A stretch of 64,000 nucleotides of DNA from Niastella soli (GTDB lineage: Bacteria > Bacteroidota > Bacteroidia > Chitinophagales > Chitinophagaceae): assembly GCF_017742245.1 (NCBI RefSeq), contig NZ_JAGHKO010000001.1, positions 2,571,061 to 2,635,060 on the forward strand. Reading direction: 5' to 3'. The position numbers and the translations under genes are program-made. This document shows positions 7,500 to 16,265 of this stretch, piece after piece (within the stretch, counting starts at the first letter, position 1; each line of letters starts with the position of its first letter). The notes beneath the pieces are model-generated. The model saw nothing but the letters and a program-made list of their open reading frames with translations, did not search any database and had not been told where the DNA came from.

Positions 7500-7964
7500 A
7501 TGATACAATTTCTCGGAGAATACGAAGCAACCTTGGACGCAAAAGGGCGTTTTCTCCTACCGGCAGGCATTAAAAAGCAGATCCCGGAGGATGCTGGAGA
7601 CCAATTTGTCATAGCTCGTGGATTTGAAAAATGTTTGACTTTATATCCCAAAAAAAACTGGGATCCCATACTGGCCGAACTGAGTAAAGTTAGCGAATAC
7701 AAAGCCGAAAATAGAGAGTTCTTAAGATATTTTACCATGGGTGCTTCATTGTGTGATTTGGATTCAGCGGGAAGGATGTTGGTGCCACCCAATTTAAAAG
7801 CCCATGCAGGGCTCGAAAAAGATATAGTACTGGTTTCTGTTATAAATAAAATTGAGATCTGGGATAAAGTTAAGTACCAACAGTTCTTTGAGTCTTTTAC
7901 ACCGGAAAAGTACAGCGATCTGGCAGAGCGGGTAATGGGTGGTCAAAATACTACACAATTGTAA
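7500..7964 (+). CDS. mraZ: Transcriptional regulator MraZ
   Basis: MraZ is a ring-forming AbrB-like DNA-binding protein that controls the division and cell-wall cluster it heads. The 154-residue product has two swapped-hairpin modules, each with the DxxxR signature: DAKGR at residues 13-17 and DSAGR at about 88-92. Length fits the family (about 140-155). It is the first gene of the dcw cluster, with GTG-repeat operator sequence just upstream suggesting autoregulation, and its stop is 4 bases before the rsmH start. Confidence 0.95.
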   Translation: MIQFLGEYEATLDAKGRFLLPAGIKKQIPEDAGDQFVIARGFEKCLTLYPKKNWDPILAELSKVSEYKAENREFLRYFTMGASLCDLDSAGRMLVPPNLKAHAGLEKDIVLVSVINKIEIWDKVKYQQFFESFTPEKYSDLAERVMGGQNTTQL

Positions 7965-7968
7965 TGTT

Positions 7969-8889
7969 ATGAGTGAGCCTGTTTACCATGTACCGGTTTT
8001 ATTGCACGAGGTGATCGACGGATTACATATCCGCCCCGATGGGGTGTATGTTGATTGTACCTTTGGTGGCGGCGGCCATTCCCTGGAAATTTTGAAACAC
8101 CTGAATGCCGATGGGCGTATGGTTGTTTTTGACCAGGATGCAGATGCCCGGAAAAATGTGCCAGCTGATGATCGTATCATTTTCGTACCGCACAATTTCA
8201 GGCACCTGCAACGGTTTTGCCGGCTGCATAAAGTAACACAGGTCGATGGCATTCTGGCCGACCTTGGGGTTAGCAGCCACCAGTTCGATACCGCCGACCG
8301 CGGGTTCAGTACCCGTTTCGAAGGCGATCTCGATATGCGAATGGACCAACGCCAGGAACTTACCGCTTTTGAAGTGGTGAATACCTACACCGAACAACAA
8401 TTGCACAAATTGTTTGAACAGTATGGCGAGGTCACCAATTCAAAAACACTGGCCAAAACCATCGTTCAGGTCCGAAAAACGGCCTCGCTTAAAACCATCA
8501 CTAACTTTAAACAGGCGCTGCATTCCATTGTAAAAGGAAATCCTAACAAGTACTTTGCCCAGGTATTTCAGGCTTTGCGCATTGAAGTGAATGATGAACT
8601 AGGCGCATTGAAAGACATGCTGCAACAGGTTCCCCCCCTGTTAAAACCCGCCGGACGTGTAGCAATTATAACGTTTCACTCACTGGAAGACCGGATAGTA
8701 AAGAACTTCTTTCGCAAAGGAATTTTTGAAGATTCAGCAGTGGAAACCGATGCATTTGGCCGGGCAACAACCCCTCCACCACTTAAAGCGGTAACAAAAA
8801 AACCAATCGTTCCAACTGACGCAGAGATGAAGAGAAACCCAAGGGCACGCAGCGCCAGGTTAAGAGTAGGAGAGAAGGAAGAGGAATAG
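7969..8889 (+). CDS. rsmH: 16S rRNA (cytosine(1402)-N4)-methyltransferase
   Basis: RsmH (MraW) methylates N4 of C1402 in 16S rRNA using SAM. The 306-residue product has YHVPVLLHEVIDG at the N-terminus, the SAM-binding segment YVDCTFGGGGHSLEIL, the family motif ILADLGVSSHQFD and AIITFHSLEDRIVKNFF near the C-terminus. I chose the ATG at 7969, four bases after the mraZ stop, because it begins the conserved region; an in-frame ATG at 7939 inside mraZ would add ten unconserved residues. It is cotranscribed with mraZ. A 323-base gap follows. Confidence 0.96.
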   Translation: MSEPVYHVPVLLHEVIDGLHIRPDGVYVDCTFGGGGHSLEILKHLNADGRMVVFDQDADARKNVPADDRIIFVPHNFRHLQRFCRLHKVTQVDGILADLGVSSHQFDTADRGFSTRFEGDLDMRMDQRQELTAFEVVNTYTEQQLHKLFEQYGEVTNSKTLAKTIVQVRKTASLKTITNFKQALHSIVKGNPNKYFAQVFQALRIEVNDELGALKDMLQQVPPLLKPAGRVAIITFHSLEDRIVKNFFRKGIFEDSAVETDAFGRATTPPPLKAVTKKPIVPTDAEMKRNPRARSARLRVGEKEEE

Positions 8890-9053
8890 TTGATAGGATT
8901 GATAGCGTTGATACGTTGAAAAGTAGCAATGAGGAGGTGATGAAAATGTAGGAATAGATAATTCCACAAGACCGGAAATGAAAAATGAAGAATTTAAAAT
9001 GAGAAGTTAGGAAGTTGGCGAAAAGTAGTGAGGCCAGAATGTAGGGAAACCCT

Positions 9054-9081
9054 TTCACGTTTCACGTTTGACGTTTCACAA
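9054..9081. repeat. 7-base periodic array (4 units) in the rsmH-ftsL gap
   Basis: Units start at 9054, 9061, 9068 and 9075; the first two are TTCACGT, the third TTGACGT and the fourth TTCACAA. The same TTTCACG word recurs in three exact copies upstream of murC (18954-18974). Confidence 0.6.
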
Positions 9082-9165
9082 TTCCAGAGCTCTTGTTCTC
9101 AATATAAAGGGTATTAGAAATTGCAATTCTAATTTCGAATTAAGCCTCGTGAATTAAGCATTCAT

Positions 9166-9200
9166 TAGCGGTTAGACGGATAGGACCTGTCTGACCGCTA
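9166..9200 (+). promoter_or_regulatory. Perfect-stem hairpin immediately upstream of ftsL
   Basis: TAGCGGTTAGAC (9166-9177) pairs with GTCTGACCGCTA (9189-9200) over 12 positions with one G-U pair, around an 11-base loop. It ends 12 bases before the ftsL ATG. Only three T residues follow, so it is a poor terminator; a regulatory stem in the leader, a protein-binding palindrome or an RNA-processing site are alternatives. Confidence 0.45.
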
Positions 9201-9212
9201 TTTGATTAAAAA

Positions 9213-9551
9213 ATGAGTGAAGAAAAAGAAATATCGCGCAGAAGAAGACAACGGAAAAGGTTGTTTGGGTATAGGTGGATCGTAAAGAATTTACCCTTCT
9301 TCCTGTTCCTGGCAGTGCTGGCCATTGTATATATCGCGAATGGGCACTATGCTGATAATACAGTTCGTAACATCAACAAAGTGAACCGCGACCTGAAGGA
9401 ACTTCAATATGAATACAAGTTTTTGAAAAGTGAAGTGATGTTCCGAAGTAAACAAAGTGAAATGGCGAAGGCAGTTGAACCATTGGGGTTGAAAGAATTG
9501 AGAGTGCCGCCGGCAGTGCTGGTTGATAGTACTGCTGTGAATGAAAAATAG
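9213..9551 (+). CDS. ftsL: FtsL-like cell division protein
   Basis: This 112-residue bitopic membrane protein has a basic cytoplasmic N-terminus (RRRRQRKR), one transmembrane helix at about residues 27-45 (LPFFLFLAVLAIVYIA) and a periplasmic coiled-coil-like segment with heptad hydrophobics (INKVNRDLKELQYEYKFLK). Size, topology and position between rsmH and the septal transpeptidase gene identify it as the FtsL of the divisome, which bridges FtsQ/FtsB-type partners with FtsW-FtsI. FtsL sequences diverge strongly, so the assignment rests largely on architecture and context. Confidence 0.85.
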   Translation: MSEEKEISRRRRQRKRLFGYRWIVKNLPFFLFLAVLAIVYIANGHYADNTVRNINKVNRDLKELQYEYKFLKSEVMFRSKQSEMAKAVEPLGLKELRVPPAVLVDSTAVNEK

Positions 9552-9682
9552 AAGGTTGACAAGTTAAAAAGTATCAGATAAAAAATAGTAGCGAAACTGG
9601 ATTGTAGCGAGGCAGGGAAATGAAGAATTAAAATGAAGAATTAGAAGAGTGAAAGGTAGTAGTGAATCTGGAATATAGGAAG

Positions 9683-9717
9683 CCCACTCACCACTGACCA
9701 CTCACCACTGACCATGG
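9683..9717. repeat. 7-base periodic array running into the ftsI start codon
   Basis: Five 7-base units start at 9683, 9690, 9697, 9704 and 9711 with alternating CCACTC and CCACTG forms. The ATG of ftsI (9714-9716) lies inside the last unit, so the array forms the immediate leader of that gene. Confidence 0.6.
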
Positions 9718-11837
9718 AAGTAAAAAAGGACATATTATGGCGGGTGTACGTGGCCTTTCTGGGCATCGTGGTATTCAGTTTATTAATACTGGGCCGTGCA
9801 GTGTACATTCAGCAGGTGCAGGGGCCTTACTGGCGTGAACAGGCAAAAGAACAACAACAGAAATTTGTAGAGATAGATGCACAACGCGGAACCATTTACA
9901 GTGAAGACGGCCGCATGCTCAGCACCTCTACGCCGTATTTCGATATCTATATTGACTTTGCAGCAGAGGGATTGCGCGATAAGAACGGAAAACGGTTTGA
10001 TGAGAATCTGGATTCACTGTCGATTGGACTGGCAGCCATGTTCCCTGAAAAAAATATGGCATCGTGGCGTAAAGAACTGAAAACCGGTTATCGGAAAAAG
10101 AACCGGTACTATTTGTTAAAAAAGAACCTGACATTTCAGCAATATAAACAGCTTCGTGGATTGCCATTAGTGCGCGAAGGAAAAAACAAAAGCGGTTTCA
10201 TTGCTGACGTAAAAGATAAAAGATTAAACCCGTTTGGCCTGTTGGCAAACAGAACCATCGGGTTATCACGCGAATACATCGATAGCGGTGGCGTAATGCG
10301 CAGTATGAATGTGGGGCTTGAAAAAACGTACGACGAGCAATTGCGTGGTGAAAGTGGAAAACGTTTGATGAGAAAAATTGCCGCTGGCGTATTTGCGCCC
10401 GTAGATGGCTCGGAAATTGAACCACAGAACGGGAAGGATATCATCACAACCCTGGATGTGAATATTCAGGACATTACGGAGAATGCGTTGGAGAATGTGC
10501 TGGTTGCAAATGAATGTGAATATGGCACTTGTGTAGTAATGGAAGTGGCAACCGGAAAAATTAAAGCCATTGCCAACCTGAGCCGGAGAGAAGATGGCAG
10601 TTATTGGGAGAACTTCAATTACGCCATTCAGGCATCTGAACCAGGTTCTACGTTTAAACTGGCAACCATGTTGTCGCTGCTCGAAGATCAATTAATAACT
10701 TTGCAGCAACACATCGATCTCGAAGGCGGAAGCTGGAATGTGAATGGCAGAACGGTGTACGATACAGAAGATCATGGACAAGACGCCACAGTGAAACATG
10801 CGTTTGAACTGAGCTCGAATGTGGGCATGGCGAAACTGGCAACAACCTATTACGGTAAAAATCCGACCCGGTTTATAAATCACATTAAGAAACTGCGATT
10901 CGATCAACAAACAGGCATCGACCTGTTGGGCGAATCAAAACCAGTAGTAAAAACGCCTAAATCAAAATCATGGAGTTCTACTTCACTACCATGGATGAGT
11001 TTTGGCTATGAAGTGCTGGTGAGCCCATTGCAAACATTGATGTTGTACAATGCAGTGGCGAATGATGGCAAAATGATGAAACCTTACCTGGTAAATGCCG
11101 TAATGGAAAATGGCGTGAAGGTGAAGGAGAATCTGCCGGAAGTGTTGGAAGAATCTATTTGCAGTAGCAAAACATTGAAGCTCTTACAAGAATGTCTGGA
11201 AGGTGTTTGTACCGATGGGACCGCCGCCGATCTGTTAAGAGGCGCACCTTATAAAGCAGCTGGTAAAACCGGTACCGCTTTAATGGCCAACGGCAACAAC
11301 GGATACAAAGACCATATTTATCAGTCATCGTTTGCTGGTTATTTTCCGGCCAACCACCCACAATACAGTTGTATTGTAGTGATCAGGAACAAACCATTTG
11401 CACCGGTTTATTATGGGGCCAAAATAGCCGGACCAGTATTTAAAGAGATCGCTGATAAATTGTATGCTCAGCACGCAGACCAGGGCATAAGACAGGTGAC
11501 ACTGAAAAAAGATAGCAGCAATTACTTTTACGCCGGCTCAACAGAAGATATAAAAGAGGTGATGTCGACACTGAAGATGAAATACCGTGATTCGGCAAAG
11601 GCAGATGAATGGGGCCGCCTGGCTATGGTGAATGATCAATCGGTGTTAGGCAAAAGAGCTGTTGCTAATAATATAATGCCCGATATGCGGGGCATGGGTT
11701 TAAAAGATGCATTGTTTTTGTTAGAGAACCGGAAGATGAAAGTAGTGTTCCATGGCCGGGGTAAAGTAAGCAGTCAGAGTATTGAACCGGGGACCTATGT
11801 AAGCAATCATCAAACAGTAATTTTAGAATTGAATTAA
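9714..11837 (+). CDS. ftsI: Septal peptidoglycan transpeptidase FtsI (class B PBP) with PASTA domain
   Basis: FtsI cross-links septal peptidoglycan in partnership with FtsW. The 707-residue protein has a short cytoplasmic tail, a membrane anchor at about residues 9-29, a pedestal/dimerisation domain, and a transpeptidase domain with all three active-site motifs: STFK at 312-315 (catalytic Ser312), SSN at 367-369 and KTG at 518-520. A C-terminal PASTA domain (about residues 650-707, MPDMRGMGLKDALFLLENR) is present, as in SpoVD-type PBPs and many Bacteroidota homologues. It lies between ftsL and murE, whose GTG start is 13 bases downstream. Confidence 0.95.
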   Translation: MEVKKDILWRVYVAFLGIVVFSLLILGRAVYIQQVQGPYWREQAKEQQQKFVEIDAQRGTIYSEDGRMLSTSTPYFDIYIDFAAEGLRDKNGKRFDENLDSLSIGLAAMFPEKNMASWRKELKTGYRKKNRYYLLKKNLTFQQYKQLRGLPLVREGKNKSGFIADVKDKRLNPFGLLANRTIGLSREYIDSGGVMRSMNVGLEKTYDEQLRGESGKRLMRKIAAGVFAPVDGSEIEPQNGKDIITTLDVNIQDITENALENVLVANECEYGTCVVMEVATGKIKAIANLSRREDGSYWENFNYAIQASEPGSTFKLATMLSLLEDQLITLQQHIDLEGGSWNVNGRTVYDTEDHGQDATVKHAFELSSNVGMAKLATTYYGKNPTRFINHIKKLRFDQQTGIDLLGESKPVVKTPKSKSWSSTSLPWMSFGYEVLVSPLQTLMLYNAVANDGKMMKPYLVNAVMENGVKVKENLPEVLEESICSSKTLKLLQECLEGVCTDGTAADLLRGAPYKAAGKTGTALMANGNNGYKDHIYQSSFAGYFPANHPQYSCIVVIRNKPFAPVYYGAKIAGPVFKEIADKLYAQHADQGIRQVTLKKDSSNYFYAGSTEDIKEVMSTLKMKYRDSAKADEWGRLAMVNDQSVLGKRAVANNIMPDMRGMGLKDALFLLENRKMKVVFHGRGKVSSQSIEPGTYVSNHQTVILELN

Positions 11838-11850
11838 TTAAACAGATAAA

Positions 11851-13314
11851 GTGACACTGCAGGATATATTATATAAAGTAAGCATTCGCTCGGTACATGG
11901 CAATACCAGTATACCCGTGCGTGACCTGCAGCTGGATTCACGAAAGGTAAGCGAGGGATCGGTATTTATTGCGGTAAAAGGTTCCGCTACAGATGGTCAC
12001 CAGTATATTGATCAGGTGATCATGCAGGGTGCAACCGGGATCATCTGCGAAAACATGCCAGCTGAACTGAGAGAGGGAGTGACCTATGTGCAGGTAGAGA
12101 ATAGTGGAGCCGCAGCCGGTTATATGGCGCATAATTTTTATGGCCAGCCTTCTGAAAAGATACAGCTGGTAGGTGTAACCGGCACCAACGGTAAAACCAC
12201 CATTGCTACCTTATTATTCAAGCTCTTTACATCATTGGGATATAAATGCGGTTTGCTGAGCACCGTGCAAAATCATATAGGGAATGAAGTAGTGCCAGCC
12301 ACCCATACCACGCCAGATGCCATTTCGCTGAATGCCTTGCTGCAACAAATGGTGAACAGCGGCTGTAGCCATGTATTCATGGAAACCAGCTCGCATGCCA
12401 TACACCAGCATCGTATTACCGGGTTGAAGTATGCAGGTGGTTTGTTCAGCAATATCACCCACGATCACCTGGATTATCACAAGACATTTGATGAATACAT
12501 CCGGGTAAAGAAATCGTTCTTCGACTTGCTGCCATCCGATGCATTTGCTATTTCAAATGCCGACGATAAACGCGGTCAGGTGATGTTGCAAAACACCCAT
12601 GCGCGCAAATTCCTGTATAGTTTGCGCACGATGGCAGAGTTCAAAGGAAAAATTCTGGAGAACAGCATCACTGGTTTGGTAATGACCATTAACGAGCAGG
12701 AAGTACACTTCCGCCTCATTGGTGAATTCAATGCCTACAACCTGCTGGCTGTGTACGGTGCCGCCATTTGTTTGGGTGAAGATAAACAGGAAGTATTGCG
12801 GTGTCTGAGTGAGATCACCGGGGCTGAAGGCCGCTTTGATTATATTATTTCGCCCAATCAGCATATAATCGGGATAGTAGATTATGCCCACACCCCCGAT
12901 GCTTTGCTGAATGTGTTGCAAACAATAAAAAAATTACGCGAAGGTCATGAGCAGATCATCACGGTAGTAGGTTGTGGCGGCGATCGCGACAAAACCAAAC
13001 GCCCGGTGATGGCAGAAGTGACCTGCGAGCACAGTGATAAAGTAGTGTTCACCTCCGATAACCCACGCAGCGAAGATCCAATGCAGATCTTAACTGATAT
13101 GGAAACCGGTTTGAACACAGCTGCCAAAAGAAAATATGTATCGGTGGTTGATCGCAAGGAAGCCATTAAGCTGGCGGTGAGTATGGCGAAACCAGGCGAT
13201 ATCCTGTTGATAGCTGGCAAGGGCCACGAAAAATACCAGGAAATAAAAGGAGTAAAACATCCTTTCGACGATAAGCAGGTGATGCGGGAAATGTTTGAGC
13301 TGTATGAAAAATAG
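11851..13314 (+). CDS. murE: UDP-MurNAc-L-Ala-D-Glu:meso-diaminopimelate ligase
   Basis: MurE adds the third residue of the peptidoglycan stem peptide using ATP. The 487-residue product shows the Mur ligase order: N-terminal UDP-substrate domain (SRKVSEGSVFIAVKG), ATP-binding P-loop GVTGTNGKTT, the central HDHLDYHKT region, and a C-terminal domain with DNPR at residues 403-406. DNPR is the signature of enzymes that add meso-diaminopimelate rather than lysine. The start is GTG at 11851, 13 bases after the ftsI stop; no ATG fits the conserved N-terminus. mraY follows after 33 bases. Confidence 0.95.
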   Translation: MTLQDILYKVSIRSVHGNTSIPVRDLQLDSRKVSEGSVFIAVKGSATDGHQYIDQVIMQGATGIICENMPAELREGVTYVQVENSGAAAGYMAHNFYGQPSEKIQLVGVTGTNGKTTIATLLFKLFTSLGYKCGLLSTVQNHIGNEVVPATHTTPDAISLNALLQQMVNSGCSHVFMETSSHAIHQHRITGLKYAGGLFSNITHDHLDYHKTFDEYIRVKKSFFDLLPSDAFAISNADDKRGQVMLQNTHARKFLYSLRTMAEFKGKILENSITGLVMTINEQEVHFRLIGEFNAYNLLAVYGAAICLGEDKQEVLRCLSEITGAEGRFDYIISPNQHIIGIVDYAHTPDALLNVLQTIKKLREGHEQIITVVGCGGDRDKTKRPVMAEVTCEHSDKVVFTSDNPRSEDPMQILTDMETGLNTAAKRKYVSVVDRKEAIKLAVSMAKPGDILLIAGKGHEKYQEIKGVKHPFDDKQVMREMFELYEK

Positions 13315-13347
13315 CGCGGACGAGAGCGTACACCTAAAAATACCAAT

Positions 13348-14634
13348 ATGCTGTACCATTTAATTGATTGGCTGAAGGAATTGGGGGTTAAGATTCCGGG
13401 GAATGCACTGTTCCAGTTCATTACATCCCGGGTATTACTGGCAGTTATACTGTCGCTGGTAATATCAGCCGTGTTTGGAAAAAAGTTCATCAATTACCTG
13501 CGTAAAAAACAGGTAGGGGAAACAGTGCGTGATCTTGGCCTGGCGGGCGAGCAACAAAAAAAGGGAACGCCAACTATGGGTGGTTTCATTATCATCACCG
13601 CCATACTGGTACCCACGTTGTTACTGGCCGATCTGGGTAAAGCATACATCAGGCTGATGCTCTTTGCAACCGTATGGTTAGGCCTGATAGGATTTATAGA
13701 TGATTACCTGAAACTGCGGGCCAAAAAGCTGGCACAGCAACAAGGTATTGCATATAAAAAAGGCGATAAAGACGGGTTGGCCGGCTGGTTTAAAATACTC
13801 GGTCAGGTAGTGCTGGGTTTTGTGGTTGCCATGACGCTGTTATTTAATAACAATACAAAAGCATGGCGCGAGTTCACCGGTGATACTTTACCCGCTGATA
13901 CCAGTATGGTTAAGATCCACCGGGTGCCCATCGATAACCGGGTGAAAGTATTTGTGGAAGCGAATGAACCCGTTACCACCATCCCGTTTGTAAAGTCGCA
14001 CGAGTTCAACTATTCAAAGTTGTTGCCTGCAGGGCTACGCTCATTGACATGGATACTGTATGTGATCATAGTGATCTTTATTGTAACCGCTGTATCGAAC
14101 GGCGCCAATATAACAGATGGTATTGATGGGTTGGCGACGGGGACCAGTGCTATCATCGGTGCATGTTTGGGTATTTTTGCCTACGCCAGTGGTAACATCC
14201 GGTTTGCAGAATACCTGAATATCATTTACATCCCCAACCTGGGTGAGCTGAGTATATTCATTGGTGCGTTAATTGGCGCTTGTGTAGGGTTCTTGTGGTA
14301 CAATGCCTATCCCGCACAGGTGTTTATGGGTGATACAGGTAGTTTAACACTGGGTGGCATCATCGCAGCGCTGGCCATCATTGTGCGGAAAGAATTGTTG
14401 ATCCCCATTTTTTGCGGGGTGTTCCTGGTGGAAGTGTTAAGCGTAAGTTTACAGGTTTCCTATTTTAAATATACAAAACGGAAATATGGTGAGGGCAAAC
14501 GCATCTTCCTGATGAGCCCGCTACACCACCACTATCAGAAACTGGGATATCATGAGTCGAAGATCGTAACAAGGTTCTGGATTGTAACAATTCTGTGCAT
14601 CGTGTTTGCGATAGTGACTTTGAAAATAAGATAA
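13348..14634 (+). CDS. mraY: Phospho-N-acetylmuramoyl-pentapeptide transferase
   Basis: MraY transfers phospho-MurNAc-pentapeptide to undecaprenyl phosphate, making lipid I at the inner face of the cytoplasmic membrane. The 428-residue polytopic protein has the family motifs [16 protein letters not shown] (Asp pair in loop 2), [13 protein letters not shown] and the C-terminal [12 protein letters not shown]. It is longer than the usual 360 residues because of an extra segment of about 60 residues after the fourth membrane helix (roughly residues 165-225, with [19 protein letters not shown]), as in other Bacteroidota MraY proteins. Confidence 0.95.
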   Translation: MLYHLIDWLKELGVKIPGNALFQFITSRVLLAVILSLVISAVFGKKFINYLRKKQVGETVRDLGLAGEQQKKGTPTMGGFIIITAILVPTLLLADLGKAYIRLMLFATVWLGLIGFIDDYLKLRAKKLAQQQGIAYKKGDKDGLAGWFKILGQVVLGFVVAMTLLFNNNTKAWREFTGDTLPADTSMVKIHRVPIDNRVKVFVEANEPVTTIPFVKSHEFNYSKLLPAGLRSLTWILYVIIVIFIVTAVSNGANITDGIDGLATGTSAIIGACLGIFAYASGNIRFAEYLNIIYIPNLGELSIFIGALIGACVGFLWYNAYPAQVFMGDTGSLTLGGIIAALAIIVRKELLIPIFCGVFLVEVLSVSLQVSYFKYTKRKYGEGKRIFLMSPLHHHYQKLGYHESKIVTRFWIVTILCIVFAIVTLKIR

Positions 14635-14862
14635 TAAAGAGCGTGATCGGTTAGGCCGGTACCTTAAAAACATAAAGTGTATTGCTGAAAAACCACCACT
14701 CTGAATTTCCACTTAAGGAAAACCAATCATAGTAGTAGGTAGGAGTGTGGTAAAGCAGTAAGAATTCATACTAGCGAAGAACCCCCTTTAATCCGGTTTA
14801 TCCCGATTAATAATAAAGTTGTCCCGATGTAATGTTGGGACGTAATGGAGTTAGTAATTACA

Positions 14863-16203
14863 ATGAGTAAGCGATTGGTAATACTTGGGGCCGGCGAAAG
14901 CGGCGTAGGCACTGCCATCCTTGGCAGGCAGCAGGGGTATGATGTTTTTGTGTCAGACGGTGGACCCATTAAAGAGAAATATCAGCAAGAGCTGAATAAA
15001 TACGAAATAGAGTGGGAAGCAAATCAACATACCGAGGAAAAGATCCTGAATGCTGATGAAGTGATGAAGAGTCCGGGCATTCCTGAAAAGAACGAACTGG
15101 TGAAAAAGATCAGGAAAAAAGGGATACCGGTTATCAGTGAAATTGAATTTGCATATCGCTACAAAGGCAACAGTAAGATCATTGGTATTACCGGTAGTAA
15201 CGGAAAAACAACTACGACGTCGCTGATGTACCACATTTGCAAAACAGCAGGTTTGGATTGTGCGCTCGTAGGGAACATCGGATATTCATTTGCCAAGCAG
15301 ATTGCTGAAGATCCTAAAGAGTTGTATGTGGCGGAGATCAGCAGCTTTCAGTTAGATGATATCCAAACGTTCAGACCGGATGTAGCTATTCTCACCAATA
15401 TCTCGGAAGACCATTTGGATCGCTATGATTACCGGTTCGAAAATTATATACATAGTAAGTTCAGGATTGCGGAGAACCAAACAGCGCAGGACTATTTTAT
15501 TTACTGTGCCGATGATCCGGTGACCATGCAATACTTAGAGAAATATTCCATCAAATCTAACCCATTACCATTCAGTATGAGTAAAGAATTACCCCAGGGC
15601 GGCTTTATCAGGAACGGACAGATGACTGTAACAGTTGACGACGAGAAGATGCAGATGAATGTGAGTGATTTTACTTTAAAGGGAAAACACAACCAGAATA
15701 ACACAATGGCAGCAGCTTTAGGTGGCGTAACGATGGGGATCCGCAAGGAGAAGATCCGCGTAGCCGTTCAAACGTTTGAGTCGCTGGCACACAGAATGGA
15801 ACCGGTATCAACAGTGCGTGGAGTTGAGTTCATCAACGACAGCAAGGCTACCAATGTGAACAGCACCTGGTTTGCGCTGGAAAGCATGGAGCGCCCTACT
15901 ATTCTTATACTGGGTGGAGTAGATAAAGGAAATGATTATTCAGTTCTGTTAGACCTCGTTCGCGAAAAAGTAAAAGCGATCGTTTGTCTGGGAACTGATA
16001 ATGGTAAAATACAGGAAGCATTTAAAAACGATGTGCAGCTGATGGTAAGCACCAGCAGTGCCGAAGAAGCAGTAAAAGCAGCATTTCATATGGCAAGTCC
16101 TGGCGATACCGTTTTGTTGAGCCCGGCCTGCGCCAGCTTTGACCTGTTCAAGAACTATGAAGATCGTGGCGATCAGTTCAAACAGGCAGTTCGCGAATTA
16201 TGA
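14863..16203 (+). CDS. murD: UDP-MurNAc-L-alanine:D-glutamate ligase
   Basis: MurD adds D-glutamate to UDP-MurNAc-L-Ala. The 446-residue product begins with a Rossmann-like domain (KRLVILGAGESGVG), has the ATP loop GITGSNGKTTT, the segment NISEDHLDRYDY and the C-terminal region SKATNVNSTWFALE with LLSPACASFDLFKNYEDRG. I chose the ATG at 14863 because it directly precedes the conserved KRLVILGAG; another in-frame ATG at 14845 would add six residues. A short inverted repeat (GTCCCGA and TTGGGAC, about 14820-14840) lies in the 228-base gap after mraY. Confidence 0.95.
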   Translation: MSKRLVILGAGESGVGTAILGRQQGYDVFVSDGGPIKEKYQQELNKYEIEWEANQHTEEKILNADEVMKSPGIPEKNELVKKIRKKGIPVISEIEFAYRYKGNSKIIGITGSNGKTTTTSLMYHICKTAGLDCALVGNIGYSFAKQIAEDPKELYVAEISSFQLDDIQTFRPDVAILTNISEDHLDRYDYRFENYIHSKFRIAENQTAQDYFIYCADDPVTMQYLEKYSIKSNPLPFSMSKELPQGGFIRNGQMTVTVDDEKMQMNVSDFTLKGKHNQNNTMAAALGGVTMGIRKEKIRVAVQTFESLAHRMEPVSTVRGVEFINDSKATNVNSTWFALESMERPTILILGGVDKGNDYSVLLDLVREKVKAIVCLGTDNGKIQEAFKNDVQLMVSTSSAEEAVKAAFHMASPGDTVLLSPACASFDLFKNYEDRGDQFKQAVREL

Positions 16204-16265
16204 ATTGCAAGTAATGAAGGAGAGGGGTAAGTAAGTACACTGGAAAAGACATTCTGATATAAATA

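Larger units (their letters stand above)
8890..9212. other. Non-coding gap between rsmH and ftsL
   Basis: No credible ORF lies here. The gap is AG-rich on the plus strand near rsmH, contains the 7-base periodic array at 9054-9081 and ends with the 12-base-pair hairpin at 9166-9200. I see no terminator with a T tract, so read-through from rsmH into ftsL is plausible. Confidence 0.6.
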
